From Moniliella sp. 'wahieum' (lineage: Eukaryota > Basidiomycota > Moniliellomycetes > Moniliellales > Moniliellaceae): 64,000 nt of DNA. The position numbers and the translations under genes are program-made. Shown here piece after piece: positions 21,982-31,076 of this stretch. The DNA is taken from the NCBI GenBank assembly GCA_003971905.1, contig RSEE01000007.1, positions 434,001 through 498,000 of the forward strand, written 5' to 3'. The notes under the pieces were generated by a model. It was not told the DNA's origin, ran no database searches, and saw nothing but the letters and a program-made list of their open reading frames with translations. The first letter of the stretch is position 1, and every line of letters begins with the position of its first letter.

Positions 21982-22405
21982 ATGGTCCAGGCTATTGATT
22001 CCTTCGAGTCCTTCCAGACTATCATTAACAGCGGCAAGACCGTTGTCATTGACTTCTGTGCGTATCAACTCCAAGTCGCGACACTGAGGCGGGCAGTGCC
22101 CCTCTCACCCGCTGGTTGGGCACCCGGCACAGAAATACTGACTGAGCTATTATTGCTGTAGGGGCTACATGGTGCGGTCCTTGCAAGATGATCTCGCCCA
22201 TCTTCGAGAAGCTGCAGACCTCGACGCCCAGCGACAAACTCGAGTTCTACAAGGTCGACGTGGATGAGCAGCCTCAGATTGCCGCCACGGCCGGTGTGAC
22301 TGCGATGCCTACTTTCATCTTCTACAAGGATGGCCAGAAGATTGACGAGGTGATCGGTGCTGCTCCCCCAAGCTGAACGCGGCCATCTCCAAGCACTCTG
22401 CTTGA
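21982..22405 (+). CDS. Thioredoxin (one intron; one-base frame break near the end)
   Basis: Small cytosolic disulfide reductase. Exon 1 (21982-22057) encodes MVQAIDSFESFQTIINSGKT and VVIDF. A 104-nt intron (22058-22161, GTGCGT donor, TAG acceptor) splits the Trp codon, and exon 2 restores WATWCGPCKM with the WCGPC active site. Family positions follow: KVDVDEQPQIAATAGVTAMP (with the cis-proline) and PTFIFYKDG. At 22363-22370 a run of five C puts a stop after GAAPPS; one extra C would restore the conserved C-terminal end PPKLNAAISKHSA with a stop at 22403-22405. Because the protein is so conserved, this break is most simply a sequencing error. The usual length of about 105 residues is met only with the correction. 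Confidence 0.93.
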
Positions 22406-23793
22406 AAAGGCGAGAGGCGCAAGTTGTACTACAATAACTCGATTCCCTTTGTACCCAGAAGCCGGTCTCGCCTTATCTTAGCTGTGAGTAGTGTGGCCTG
22501 TGGCAGTTGGGACGAATAGGCTGGAGACACCCTTGATCTACTCTGGCTGTTGGGCCTGACCTACCAGGGACAGTGCTGGGCATGAGCGCTGCTGCGTGAT
22601 GATTGTTCAATAGCACTTGGTCATTGATGGACTGCCTCTCAACACTGTCGAGGATGATGCAGATGATGGACTGTAAGCATGCGATAATCCGCATGATCCA
22701 TGCGTGGGAACGTGTTGTTGTAACGTCGTGTGGCACCGGTAGCCCAGGCCAGGTTCATTCCTTCCAATATTCCTTTCTGGAGGGCAGGAATATTCTCTAG
22801 CCTCTGTAGCTCATGTGCAATGCAATACGCCATCAATTGCTTGCTCTCTGCTCTTCAACGCGTCGGGAAAAGGAGCTGAATCGGCTGCTTGTAAAGGCAA
22901 GCGGAATGCGACAGGAATGGGATGGACCAGCGATGCACTCAGGGATGGTTCTTTCCGCTACCACTGTTCATGCAAATGACGATACGCCGATCTATGATGC
23001 CATCAAGATGGCGTTAATGATTGCGCATCTCAGAAGGAACTGAGTTGAACGTCGGTTGAGCGCGGACGGTAACATTATCTTGGTGGACGGAATTCCGCAT
23101 TCCGCAGCGGGAGGCCGCGTCAGGCTTCTTCAATCTTCAAAAGATAGGGCGGAGTTAGCTGGAGCCAGGAGGAGCGGGGGGGGGGGGCAGCAGGGGGCAA
23201 CAAAGCAGCCCTTGCAGGTGGTCACTAGGGTCACCGGTCACTGGCCAGGTGGCTCGTCAGCGCGTCAGCCTGATTCGCTGACATCATGCGACCTGTGACC
23301 GATGACCAGCAGCAGGTACTGCGTGATGGGGCCGGACACCGGTAGGGTTAGCGCAGCGAAGAAGAGATTCGGCACGAGGGCAGTGCTAGGGGTTTAGGGC
23401 GCAGGGCCGGGTGGAGCCCAGTTCGAAATAGCCGGGGAGCGGCAGCAGACGGGGAGCGAGGCGTAGCGAGGCCCGGACAGACAAAGAGCGCGCGGTGGCC
23501 TGTGGTAGCCAGACACTCGCGCCGCGCTGGATCGGATTGGGTGCCGCACCAGCGCAGCAGCCAGCGGCCTGGGGAGAAGGAAGCACAGGCCGGCCTGCTG
23601 CTGCCCCACTCCGGCGCCGCGCAGCTTATAAGGCTCTGCGCTCGTTGCCCATGTCGTCCGTGTCGGTCGTACCCCCATCCATCTCGTCTAAAGCCGTCTC
23701 GCTTCGTGTGTGTGCCCCCCCCCCCCCGCCCACCACCCATTAACCCTCTCCACCCCCTGCCTGCTAACCCGTCCACAGCCTCTTGCCTTCACC
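22406..23793. other. Intergenic, no gene recognised
   Basis: Only short ORFs. It has ACCGGTC and ACTGGCC words near 23232, a run of G near 23180, a pyrimidine-rich leader with a C run near 23720, and a CTTATAAGG word near 23625 that could serve the bZIP gene. Confidence 0.4.
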
Positions 23794-25001
23794 ATGTCTC
23801 CTTCTGCCACCGACACGGGCGGGCTGGCTGCGCTAGCCCCGGCTTCTGCGCATGTCCAGGTCCATGCGCACACCCACACTCCACCCTCTTGGGCGGGCCT
23901 CAAGGTACCCCCTTCCTCTGTGGTGCCAGTACCGTCCGTGTCGGGATTCGCCTCTAATCCATCTACGGGCGCCGGCGGCAAGAAGCGTGCGTCCTCGTCA
24001 TCGACGCCCGATCCTTCTGCCTTTGCCAAACGGCCCAAGGCAATGACCCCCGAGCGCATTGCTCGTCTTGAGGCCCGTCAGGCCCGAAATCGCCTTTCGG
24101 CTCAAGCCAGCCGGGACAAGAAGAAGAACTATGTCTCGACCCTGGAAACCCAGATGGGTGAACTGTCGCGACACAATGCCGAACTCTTGCGCAAAGTGCA
24201 GGATTACGAGTCGCGCTTCCAAGCCATTACCGACCTGGTCCAAGCTTATTCTGATGACCCCAAGGAGCAACTTAGTAAAGTCGTTGCGCTCCTTCCAACG
24301 CTCAATCCCGATGCCGTGGATCCTGCTGCTACGCTGGCCGAGCCCCCCTCTCCCCCAAAGTCGTCGAGAGACATTTCTTCTCCTCTACCTCCGAATCCCC
24401 TTCTCCCGTCTTGAACTCGCAGGATCCTCAGCTAAGTGGAACGTTAGCAGCGCCTTCCCCCTCTGAATCTGGAGCAAGCCGTCCAGTCGACCTCCCCTCC
24501 TGTCGAACCAGTCCGTCCACCCATGGGCTCGAACGAAGAAGAAGGATCGAGCGCTCGCCTTCCAGCAGCGAAGGCGGTTCCCAGCAGCGGGCGCTCTCCC
24601 TCTTCCTTCGTTTGTGCTGCCCCCACACGGGACGGATAAGGTGCGCCTGGATGGGTTGGCCGCTCTGGACCGGCCCATGCCCATTTCAGAGTGGGGAAAC
24701 GGCAGCAGCAAACTCTCAGTCGCTGCCCTGCCCCTCAAGGTAAAGGAAGAAAAGGAAGAAAATGGAAGATCTGTTTTACACGTCGCCGATGGGTGAAGAG
24801 CTCCTCTTGTTTGATGGCCTCCCCGAGGCGGAGTGGGGGCTTGACCCCTGGCTCCAAGCGGATGTGAATGCGACAGCGCCTTCGTCTCCTCTGTCGGTGG
24901 GATCGGCCAATGACTCGATCTCAACGGAAGTGGATGAACGTCCTGCTCCACTGACAGGTAAGACGGAAGAAGGGGCGATGCTCTTGGAATTTCTCCATTA
25001 A
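23794..25001 (+). CDS. bZIP factor of the unfolded protein response (HAC1/XBP1/Cib1 type)
   Basis: Transcription factor predicted to be activated when Ire1 splices its mRNA on ER stress. Residues about 88-112 form the basic region; RNRLSAQASRDKKK carries the N-x2-(A/S)-AQ-x-(A/S)-RD-(K/R)KK signature of the XBP1/Hac1 group rather than of AP-1/CREB bZIPs. A leucine zipper follows (L117, L124, L131). The frame then moves: bZIP in frame 1, a short frame-3 stretch (about 24365-24455), frame 1 again (NLEQAVQSTSPPVEPV), frame 2 after a 19-nt candidate Ire1 intron, and frame 3 for an acidic C-terminus (MEDLFYTSPMGEELLLFDGL) ending at 25001. The intron change is explained by structure; the others fall near C or A runs and look like indel errors. 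Without Ire1 splicing, frame 1 stops at 24637-24639. The start is the ATG at 23794. Confidence 0.75.
24549..24596 (+). promoter_or_regulatory. RNA structure presenting the Ire1 sites
   Basis: Seen in the sequence: CGCCTTC (24556-24562) pairs perfectly with GAAGGCG (24570-24576), leaving the 7-base loop CAGCAGC that holds the 5' cleavage site. The 3' site lies in the same loop sequence (24582-24588), closed by a short stem of CC with GG plus a wobble pair. GAGCGC (24549-24554) pairs with GCGCTC (24591-24596) and encloses both. Known Ire1 substrates have twin hairpins with 7-base loops cut after the third base. Confidence 0.75.
24566..24584 (+). other. Candidate 19-nt unconventional (Ire1) intron
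   Basis: Both boundaries read CAG|CAGCG, matching the CNG|CAGC cleavage pattern of XBP1/HAC1 mRNAs. Removing 19 nt joins frame 1 (EEEGSSARLPA) to frame 2 (GALPLPSFVLPPHG), which stays open for about 65 more codons, whereas the unspliced frame stops at 24637. Introns of 19-20 nt are known for HAC1 homologues of some other fungi. It is not a GT-AG intron. Confidence 0.75.
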
Positions 25002-25411
25002 GCAACCCTTTCTGACGTGGGAGTCCCCCGATGGGGAATGCCTTCCATTGGAGTGACAGGGACGGCGAGGGAGGGTGTCATACGGTTCTGGACACTCTAA
25101 GCGTTGCGTGCTTTGACGCGACCTTGACCCCCGCCCCTTCCCCCCACACACATTCAAAATGCCTAACGATGAGATGGCGATCTCGTTGATGAACCTTGGA
25201 CCTTTTTTCTGGGCGTGTTTTGCCTGTACTATCTGCCTCTCAAATAAGACTTCAATGCTACATTCCTCGATTTTATTGTGTTCTACATATGGCTGAAGGA
25301 GAATGGCGGGTGTGATTTTGAGGAGAGGCTATGAGAAGGGCAGGGCCCTTTTGTAGGCGTGTGTACGTAGAGAGGAGTAGAGGAAACGCCCCAGGCGAAT
25401 AAAAGAAAATC

Positions 25412-25432
25412 ATGCATCACCGGTCACCGGTC
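25412..25432. repeat. Mixed heptamers: ATGCATC then ACCGGTC x2
   Basis: Three perfect abutting heptamers with two different palindromic cores and spacer C. Confidence 0.95.
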
Positions 25433-25777
25433 ACCCAGCATCACCTATCATACACAGGATATGGCATGGTGGCACCGCAGAGGGTGCCGTAGGCGAGCAG
25501 TCGCTCCAGCCTCGTGCAGTGGAGAAGAGGCGTGGAGACAGGGTGAAGCTTGAAGGCCGCTGAGATCTGGGATGGGATCAGACGTGCCAACGATCTGGTT
25601 CTATTGTAGCATCCCTTTAAGAAGAACGCCAAGCCTAGGCGGCCTCTCGGGCCTCAGTACCGCAGTGCTCTCGGGGGAATGAGCTCGTTCTGAACTGAAC
25701 CAGACAGAGTACCAACCGATGGTGGAACGTTGAACGCAACACTATTGGGAAAATGGATCCGACGGGCACTTTTCGTA

Positions 25778-25802
25778 ATCGATAATCGATCGATAATCGA
25801 TA
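25778..25802. repeat. ATCGATA repeats with central ATCGATCGAT
   Basis: ATCGATA units on both sides of an overlapping double palindrome (ATCGATCGATA); the 7-base phase is shifted by four in the middle. Confidence 0.85.
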
Positions 25803-26897
25803 ACACGTGTCTCGGGGTGGCTCTCAACCTCCGGACCGAGAGGCTGTGGAGGGAAACGCTGAGGAGAGAGGCTTTCGCCGCCCGAAACAGCATGGCCGCA
25901 GGAGTGGGGAGACAGGTGGCACGTACCCCTCAGCCACACACCCTACGTCACGCTGATCGATAGGCAGGGGAAACGCAGCACGGTGACCTCACTTTTATAC
26001 CGTGTAATCCCGCCCTATCGAAGACTATCCCCCACCATCGCACCGTGTCTTCTTTTTTCTGTTCTGACGCATGATGACCACGCGTGACGAGCTTCCGCCG
26101 GTGCATAGTGTGCATATGTGTGGTGCGGCGTGCGCGTTGGGTGGGCCTTGGGTAACTGAGTGGCACGTAGAAAGCTCAGGCTGAGCGCATAGCCATTCGA
26201 TGACCCATTTATCTCCATGTCCAGCTTCCAGGACCTCGTCCAGGCACCGTCGACCGGAGACCCTGCCCCAGGTACCTCGTCCAGACGCAGGCACCGGCCC
26301 CAGCACTCTGCCAGTGTGGGTGGTGTGTGGCGCCCAACATGTGTGCGCTTGGCAGAAGAACTCAGAGGCTCAGCAAGGCGCTCAGCCTGAGCGCTCAACG
26401 CTCCTGAATTGCCTTCCTGCTCGGGTCGCTCTCCAGGTTTCAGGCACTCCAGCCTCCGTTGGGACCTCGGGGCCCACGCGTCTCACCAGTATCATGCTGC
26501 TTCTCGACGCTCGCAGGTCTCTGATCGACAAGATGCATGTGCATAGGCATGAGGTCATGCCTGTGAGTGCCTGAGACTGATGATCGATGACTGATGCAAA
26601 AGACAACGTGAGACTAATAAGATCCAAGTCCCTATATTCTCCCAAGGGCACTTACTAGCTACCGCAGAAGACTGCACTTTTGTGCCCGCTTTTGTTTTTG
26701 CGGCTCATTACATGGATGTGGTATAACTTACAGTATCTTCGGCCGTTGTGCGCACATGTGTATCCGATCACAAAACAATACGTCAATCATTTTAACCATT
26801 CATCTCAGCCGCAACGAGCAGCAAGCCCCTCTCCCCGTCCAAGTCCGACACTCATGCATCTTCTGCCTCTCCGGAAACCACACCACAGACACCACAG

Positions 26898-27909
26898 ATG
26901 CCCCGCGAAGGAAACGGTGCCCAGGTACCTCGCTTAACGAACAGCCAGGTCATGTCGTCGATCTTTCCCTATCCTTCCAAGCAAATTTCTACACAGGTGG
27001 GGCAGCTCTATGGTAATCTCTCCCTCTCCTTATTGATTCAAAAAGGTATATATATAGCCTCCCCCTCTGTGGCTTTAACCTTTTTGATCCCCTCTTTTAT
27101 CGCCTGCGCCGCATATCACTCAAGGCCCGCGCAGTACAGTACGCGGCCTGGGATGACCCCACCCCCTTTCCCTCCCCCCACTACTATCCCTTCGTCTTCC
27201 ACCAACACCACACTGGAATGGGACGTGCCTCTCCTCAATTCTACCCACCCCTCACCCTCTTGCCCCATCTTCCCCCCAACAGATGGCTTCAACCCCCCGA
27301 TTGCCACCCCCCTATTCCCACCCTATACATCCCCGCAGTCTTACCACCCTCGCTCTCGACCTCCTTGCCTGCCCCAAGTCCACTCACTGATCTCTTTTCT
27401 GGCAAGTACGATGGTCCGTCCCCCATTACACCCAGTGTGCTCGGCACCGTCGGCAGCAGCACTCGCCTTCCCAGCAGTTACCCCACTAGGCGTCACACAA
27501 GCTATCCTACTGCCAACTATCCCATCACCAGTCCAGCTCATTCCACCAGTTACCCCACTATTAGCCATCACCTCGCCAGCCCGTACACCCTAGGTGCACT
27601 CAGAGAGAGTGAAACCACCTTGTCACCCCACCGAGAGTGTACGTGTTTACCTTTCCTACCCTCTTGGTCTACGTTTGGGCCCTGTCCTCATCACCTAATA
27701 TGGGTCTGCAGTGGGACCAGTCGGAAAATCAAGGAACGGCGATGCTTCCCCCTAGGTTGGCCGCCCATGCCGCATCCGGCGACCCTCTGGCATTCCCCGT
27801 TCCTACCGCTGTGGTTGCCACACCCGTTGTCACTGCTGTTGCTACCCCTTCTTCCCGTCTTGCCCGTATGAGCCAAGACCGTGGCCGCCCGCCCGAAGGC
27901 GGAGTGTGA
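26898..27909 (+). CDS. Unknown Pro/Ser-rich protein, three exons proposed
   Basis: No family recognised. The proposed model starts at the ATG at 26898 (MPREGNGAQVPRL). A first intron runs 27013-27134 (GTAATC donor, GCAG acceptor). The middle exon reads QYAAWDDPTPFPSPHYYPFV and continues as Pro/Ser/Tyr-rich sequence including LTDLFSGKYDGPSPITPSVL. A second intron (27638-27711, 74 nt) has a GTACGT donor, a CTAAT branch word and a TGCAG acceptor, and the last exon (WDQSENQGTAMLPPRL onward) ends at 27909. Both splice junctions keep the frame, which supports the model. The composition suggests a disordered, perhaps regulatory protein; a TATATATA word sits inside intron 1. An upstream exon cannot be excluded. 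Confidence 0.5.
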
Positions 27910-28433
27910 TCCCTCAACATGCTGATCCGGATTTTGTCCTTTCTGTGTCGCAACCTTTTTCATACACCCACCTCCCATCTATCTCTTTACCTACTCCTCC
28001 ATCTGCCTTATTCCCCCTTTGCTACCACCCCTTCGTGCGTGCCAACATAATGTCTCTTTTTCGATCCCTCTTTTGCGTCTCTTTTGCATTTTTGCTTATT
28101 CTTCTTTGTCCCTGTCCTCTGTCTCTCTCAGCCTCCATCGGACACCTCTACACATCCTCTGCACATGCTTTGTTTTCTGTTGCTCTCCTGGCTCCAGCTT
28201 GCGCTCCCTCTTCTTTTTCTTTATCACCTCGGACCTTCTTCTTTCGCCCTTTCTCTGCCCGCGTTGACTGTGCTACCTACTCCCTATCCAACACCCCAGT
28301 TCTACCGTGTGTCCATCTGCAACTGAAGCATCCCAACTGTATAGTAGAACAAAAAAAAACGGAAAGAAGACAACAGGTATAGAAGAGGAGCGGGAACGGG
28401 GGGGCTATCAGCGGGAAACCGATCCTTCACGTG
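27910..28433. other. Convergent intergenic region
   Basis: Pyrimidine-rich sequence between two 3' ends. ORFs here are low-complexity and not credible; no gene is called. Confidence 0.4.
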
Positions 28434-30063
28434 TCAGGTAGGAGCTAAGACGGGGGCAGAGAACTGGGGCAGAGGAGGATGTGTGGGCGAGTCAGTGAGC
28501 ATGACCTTGCTCGGGGCACCCATCAGCACCCACGGCGCGGCTGACTCCTGCGGTGGTGGGCGATCCGATGGGGGGACGACCCGAAACGTGCTCCTTGGTG
28601 GCCGCGGTGGGATGTCAAAGTCCGAAGGGTCCTCCTGGTTCCGCAAACTCGAACGGGGCAGACTGAGATGGGGGCAGCTGGACTGGGAAACCAGGTTTGC
28701 GCATACCGTCGTCATGTCCCTTCACGTGGCGGTTGAGCGTGGTGCGACGGGTAAACGTTTTACCACAACCAGGCATGGCGCAGGCGTATGGCCGGTTGCC
28801 CGAATGAGTGCGTCGGTGGCGAGCGAGCGAGGAGGAGTCGGAAAAGCTCTTGGTGCAGCCGACAAACTCACAGTTGAGAGGCCGCTCGCCCGTGTGTACG
28901 CGCCCATGAACGGTGAGTGCGCTACGTTGGATAAAACTTTTGGTGCACCCAGGGAACGTGCATTGGAACGGCCGTTCGTTCGTGTGGATGCGCCAGTGCC
29001 TCTGTAAGTCCGATCGGCGCGAAAATGGTTTGCCGCATTCGCCGCATACATGGCCTCCCTGCACCTCGGGGCCGCCACTCACACTGACTTGGCACTGGAT
29101 TTCCCCTCGCGAGTGCGTGATGGAATGGGTTCGCAGATCATGCTGCGATCCAAACATTTTGTCGCACACATTGCACATAAGCGGTTTGGAGAAACCTTGC
29201 GGCGCATCTCCCCATCGGAAGTTCACCCCCCTCGATGGACGAGACGGGCGAAGCAGGTTCAGTAGGGGTTGGGAGGGTGGCATGTAACGTAGTTGAACTG
29301 GTGGAAGGGGCAGGGGGGATGGGGTGGAACCGGTTCCGTATTGGTGCACCCACGGAGGGCCTGGGGTTCACGGGTGTTGGGGCTACAGTCGAAAGGGAAC
29401 TGGTTATCCGTTTGGAACGCCGGGGGAGTGAGCCAGCAACTCTTCTGCCGTGTCCTCCATACCCACCTCGTTTCCGGCTTCCACTTCATCCTCGAACTCA
29501 TTTTCCCCACCCATCTCCACCTCTTCCAAGTAATCTCCTTTGGACGTTCCAGCCTCAGAATCGAGCGAGTTTGGTCCAATGGAGCGGGCAGAAGTACTGG
29601 CCTCCTGAACGAAAAGGGGTGCATTCACCCGTTCTGGATAGGCGAGGGCTCGCGCTGGAGGTTTTGGAAAAACGCGTTCGGTAACTACCGGAGGGGTACG
29701 GGGAATCACGGATACCGCAGTCGGGGAGGCAGAGGCGGAGGTAGAGGCGGTTCGACCTGATCCCCGCCATCCAGGGAGCATACCCGGCGCTTCGCCAATT
29801 GGCCGTCTTCGGCGCGAGGGGAGTGGGCGCCCGGCAGCGAGCGATGGGGCGGCGAGACCACCGGTGGAGCGAAAATGGCGGTTAGCTGCTGTGTCAGAAG
29901 CCACCGAGGGCCTGCGTTGGTAGATGTGGCGGGGGGACATGGCGCGCAGGGCGGTGAAGGGCGCCGCGTGCGTACTGGCGGCATGGGCAAGGATAGCAAG
30001 CTTGGGCGAGTCGAGTAGGCGAGGGTGGGGGCGGCAGAGGCCTCCGTGTGCAGCGTCGGCCAT
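28434..30063 (-). CDS. Five-finger C2H2 transcription factor
   Basis: Probable nuclear transcription factor. Between about 29185 and 28720 the minus strand encodes five fingers: CNVCDKMFGSQHDLRTH, CGECGKPFSRRSDLQRH, CTFPGCTKSFIQRSALTVH, CEFVGCTKSFSDSSSLARH and CAMPGCGKTFTRRTTLNRH, with standard linkers (HTNERPF, HTGERPL, HSGNRPY). Fingers 3-5 have the C-x4-C spacing of the GLI/ZIC/Zap1-like style. The N-terminal region (ATG at 30063) is Ala/Pro/Ser-rich and ends in an acidic stretch (EEVEMGGENEFEDEVEAG). The frame breaks near 29404 and again near 29230 at a run of five C (+ strand). After the fingers the likely end is in another frame, stopping at 28434 after PLPQFSAPVLAPT. Which metal or pathway it senses cannot be told. 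Confidence 0.7.
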
Positions 30064-30807
30064 GCTGGGAAGAGGGTGGCGGAGGCAGAGGAGATGTGGT
30101 TGCTGTCGACCACGCCACGCGGTAGTAGGCCTAAAGTATCCCCCTCCCGCGCCGACAATGCTATAGCTGGTTCTGTATAGTACGTTGAACATATATACCT
30201 GCCACGCGTGTAGTCGTACACTGCCCCCCTGCTGCATGGTCGTTTTCGATTTTTTTAAGTAGGCGCACAAATTTTTGCTTTTTGGGTGTCCCGTGCGCAC
30301 CCGTGTGGGGCCGTGCGCTGCATTTACACTTGCGCCCTGCCACCCGCGGGCTCGCCACATGCCACATGTCACGGAATCACATATCACAATAACATGTCAC
30401 ACGCTTCACCACCTTCACCTTCTGCACTCGCCCATCCCGCGTTGTTTCGCCGCTGGCGCTACCTGGTCCATATTTTGCATTGAACATCTCTACGGTGCGG
30501 TCCATCATCAGATCTGCGTGCCTATTGCATACTACAGCGCACATCCATTCATGTTGCTCCCTTCTAGCTGCTGCACTCACGCGGAGCACAATGAGAACCC
30601 CCACATGAAGACAGCGTATGGTGGGCACTCTGGTTGCACGAGTCATCGGGTCCGGGCGCCTATAAACACTTTTACTGGCTATGGCCATGGCAGCCTTGGA
30701 TGGTTGAATGGCATGGCTGTACTCAAGCTCTATATATACACTTCTTAGTCTTGGTACCAGCCATATCCTTACCCTTGTTCAGCGTATCTGCCATAGCTCT
30801 TGCCATA
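30064..30807. other. Intergenic, possible promoter region
   Basis: No coding region. A TATATATA word at 30731-30738 (+) lies about 70 bases upstream of a small ORF that starts at 30808. Confidence 0.4.
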
Positions 30808-31076
30808 ATGGCGGGCCTGCTGGCCATCGCCGGGGTGACGGTAAGCTTGCTGGCCGGGGCCTTTATCCCCTTGGCTTTGGCTGGCCGGTACATACGCTTT
30901 CCCGCAGCCGGGGGAGCCGTGCTGCTACCCACCCTGTGGCCGGAGTCACCAGCAGCCCCATGCCCATCTTGCCCATAGGCATCAACCGGCAGCTGATTGT
31001 GCCCGTGGCACGAATATTGAAAAACGGTGGGGTGGTATACGATCCAGTTCTGCCTCTGATTCCACTTTGGTCTTAG
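30808..31076 (+). CDS. Possible small hydrophobic protein
   Basis: The ATG at 30808 opens a hydrophobic segment (LLAIAGVTVSLLAGAFIPLA), then Arg and Gly. In one frame it stops at 30978; a one-base shift gives a protein-like continuation (SSPMPILPIGINRQLIVPVA, then YDPVLPLIPLWS) to a stop at 31076. It overlaps the last codons of RAT1 on the other strand by a few bases. The TATA-like word upstream supports transcription, but no homologue is recognised. Confidence 0.35.

Larger units (their letters stand above)
25002..26897. other. Intergenic with heptamer repeats
   Basis: Downstream of the bZIP gene. It contains the arrays at 25412 and 25778 and AGCCTGAGCGCTCAACG palindromic words near 26385. 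ORFs are short and match nothing known. Confidence 0.4.

Noticed and set aside
24411-24743. 110-codon frame-3 ORF inside the bZIP gene as a separate protein
   Set aside because: Its first part is a plausible piece of the bZIP protein after an indel; its second part has a Cys/Trp-rich composition typical of a wrong frame.
27013-27134. TATATATA word as a promoter inside the 26.9-27.9 kb gene
   Set aside because: It lies within a frame-preserving GT-AG intron and no coding start follows at a suitable distance.
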